Origin: an uncultured Clostridia bacterium | GTDB taxonomy: Bacteria > Bacillota > Clostridia > Christensenellales > Borkfalkiaceae | Assembly: GCA_947627065.1 (NCBI GenBank) | Contig: CANQUN010000011.1 | Coordinates: forward strand, 1 to 43,061 | Reading direction: 5' to 3' | DNA length: 43,061 nt | Shown here: piece by piece, positions 42,732-43,061 of the stretch | How the letters are laid out: every line of letters begins with the position of its first letter | Position numbering within the stretch: the stretch's first letter is position 1 | Program-made: the position numbers and the translations under genes | Notes under the pieces: model-generated | Told to the model about the DNA's origin: nothing | Database searches by the model: none | The model's input: the letters and a program-made list of their open reading frames with translations, nothing else

Positions 42732-43061
42732 CTCAAGTTTGCCGCCCTTACCGTATTGTACATGAGCATGGTTATGGTCATCGGACCCACGCCGCCCGGA
42801 ACGGGCGTGATGTAACCTGCAACTCCCTTTACGCGTTCAAAATCGACGTCTCCCTTAAGTTTGCCGTCAACCCGCGTCGTTCCCACGTCTATGACGGCGG
42901 CTCCCCTCTTGACCATGTCTGCGGTTATGAAAGCGGGTTTGCCGACTGCCGCGACGAGTATGTCGGCAGCGGAAGTTATCTCCGCAAGGTTCTCAGTCTT
43001 ACTGTGGCAGACCGTAACCGTTGCGTTCTCCTTCAAAAGCAGGTTGGCGGCGGGTTTGCCG
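42728..43061 (-). CDS. folD: Bifunctional methylenetetrahydrofolate dehydrogenase/cyclohydrolase FolD (5' part cut off)
   Basis: The C-terminal 110 residues or so of FolD, which interconverts methylene-, methenyl- and formyl-THF using NADP. The fragment runs in frame to the right edge ([22 protein letters not shown] split here), carries the NADP-domain residues [10 protein letters not shown] and ends with the signature [11 protein letters not shown]. It heads the folD-ispA-tlyA cluster, with translational overlaps throughout. Confidence 0.95.
   Translation of the reverse strand, partial: GKPAANLLLKENATVTVCHSKTENLAEITSAADILVAAVGKPAFITADMVKRGAAVIDVGTTRVDGKLKGDVDFERVKGVAGYITPVPGGVGPMTITMLMYNTVRAANLR

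Overview
The window looks like a chromosomal segment of an anaerobic, endospore-forming Firmicute (Clostridia-type, probably uncultured; the lineage is an inference from gene content). Evidence for this is the set of sporulation genes (spoIVB, spoIIM, dacF-like, spoVG), the HrcA/CIRCE heat-shock system, an oxygen-sensitive class III ribonucleotide reductase, a zinc-type L31 ribosomal protein, and Shine-Dalgarno sequences and promoters of Firmicute type. Most genes lie on the minus strand.

Layout. 1-1311: a DacF-like carboxypeptidase (cut by the left edge) and SpoIIM. 1312-5556: a block with degenerate copies of the spoIVB 3' end and a three-gene sugar-type ABC uptake operon lacking an ATPase; an exact 38-bp direct repeat flanks the operon. 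5491-6486: spoIVB. 6579-8594: KtrB/KtrA potassium uptake from a consensus promoter that would give a leaderless mRNA. 8763-10703: two membrane proteins, cyclophilin and dCMP deaminase. 10832-12854: CIRCE-controlled groES-groEL. 12855-14171: 1.3 kb without a gene, full of repeats and hairpins. 14172-16838: a small P-loop protein, a lipoprotein, another repeat array and prfA. 16835-18904: a YqhQ (DUF1385)-PrmC fusion and rpmE. 19083-21432: an unusual zinc-dehydrogenase-like protein convergent with murC. 21583-24259: spoVG, a ferritin-like protein and ung. 24529-28117: a DUF4275-like protein, a PatB-type lyase, a DUF3737 beta-helix protein and dnaJ. 28189-31632: dnaK, grpE and hrcA behind a second CIRCE. 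32099-36085: nrdG, a thioredoxin-reductase-like flavoprotein and nrdD with a C-terminal glutaredoxin-like domain, preceded by NrdR boxes. 36606-43061: a hypothetical gene, tRNA-Ser(CGA), cdd, recN, argR, nadK, tlyA, ispA and folD (cut by the right edge).

The most unusual signal is not a gene. Downstream of several unrelated genes (spoIVB, prfA, the P-loop gene, ktrA and, more weakly, ung and the ferritin-like gene) the DNA carries tandem, degenerating copies of that gene's own last codons and stop, with periods of about 30 to 140 bp. At spoIVB, two of the displaced copies agree with each other on a C-terminal tail that differs from the current gene. The copies part from the current sequence at a sharp edge of the 38-bp repeat, and the ABC operon sits between copy and gene. 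This looks like repeated insertion into, or recombination at, gene 3' ends, with the gene end rebuilt each time. Tandem slippage is the main alternative for the short arrays.
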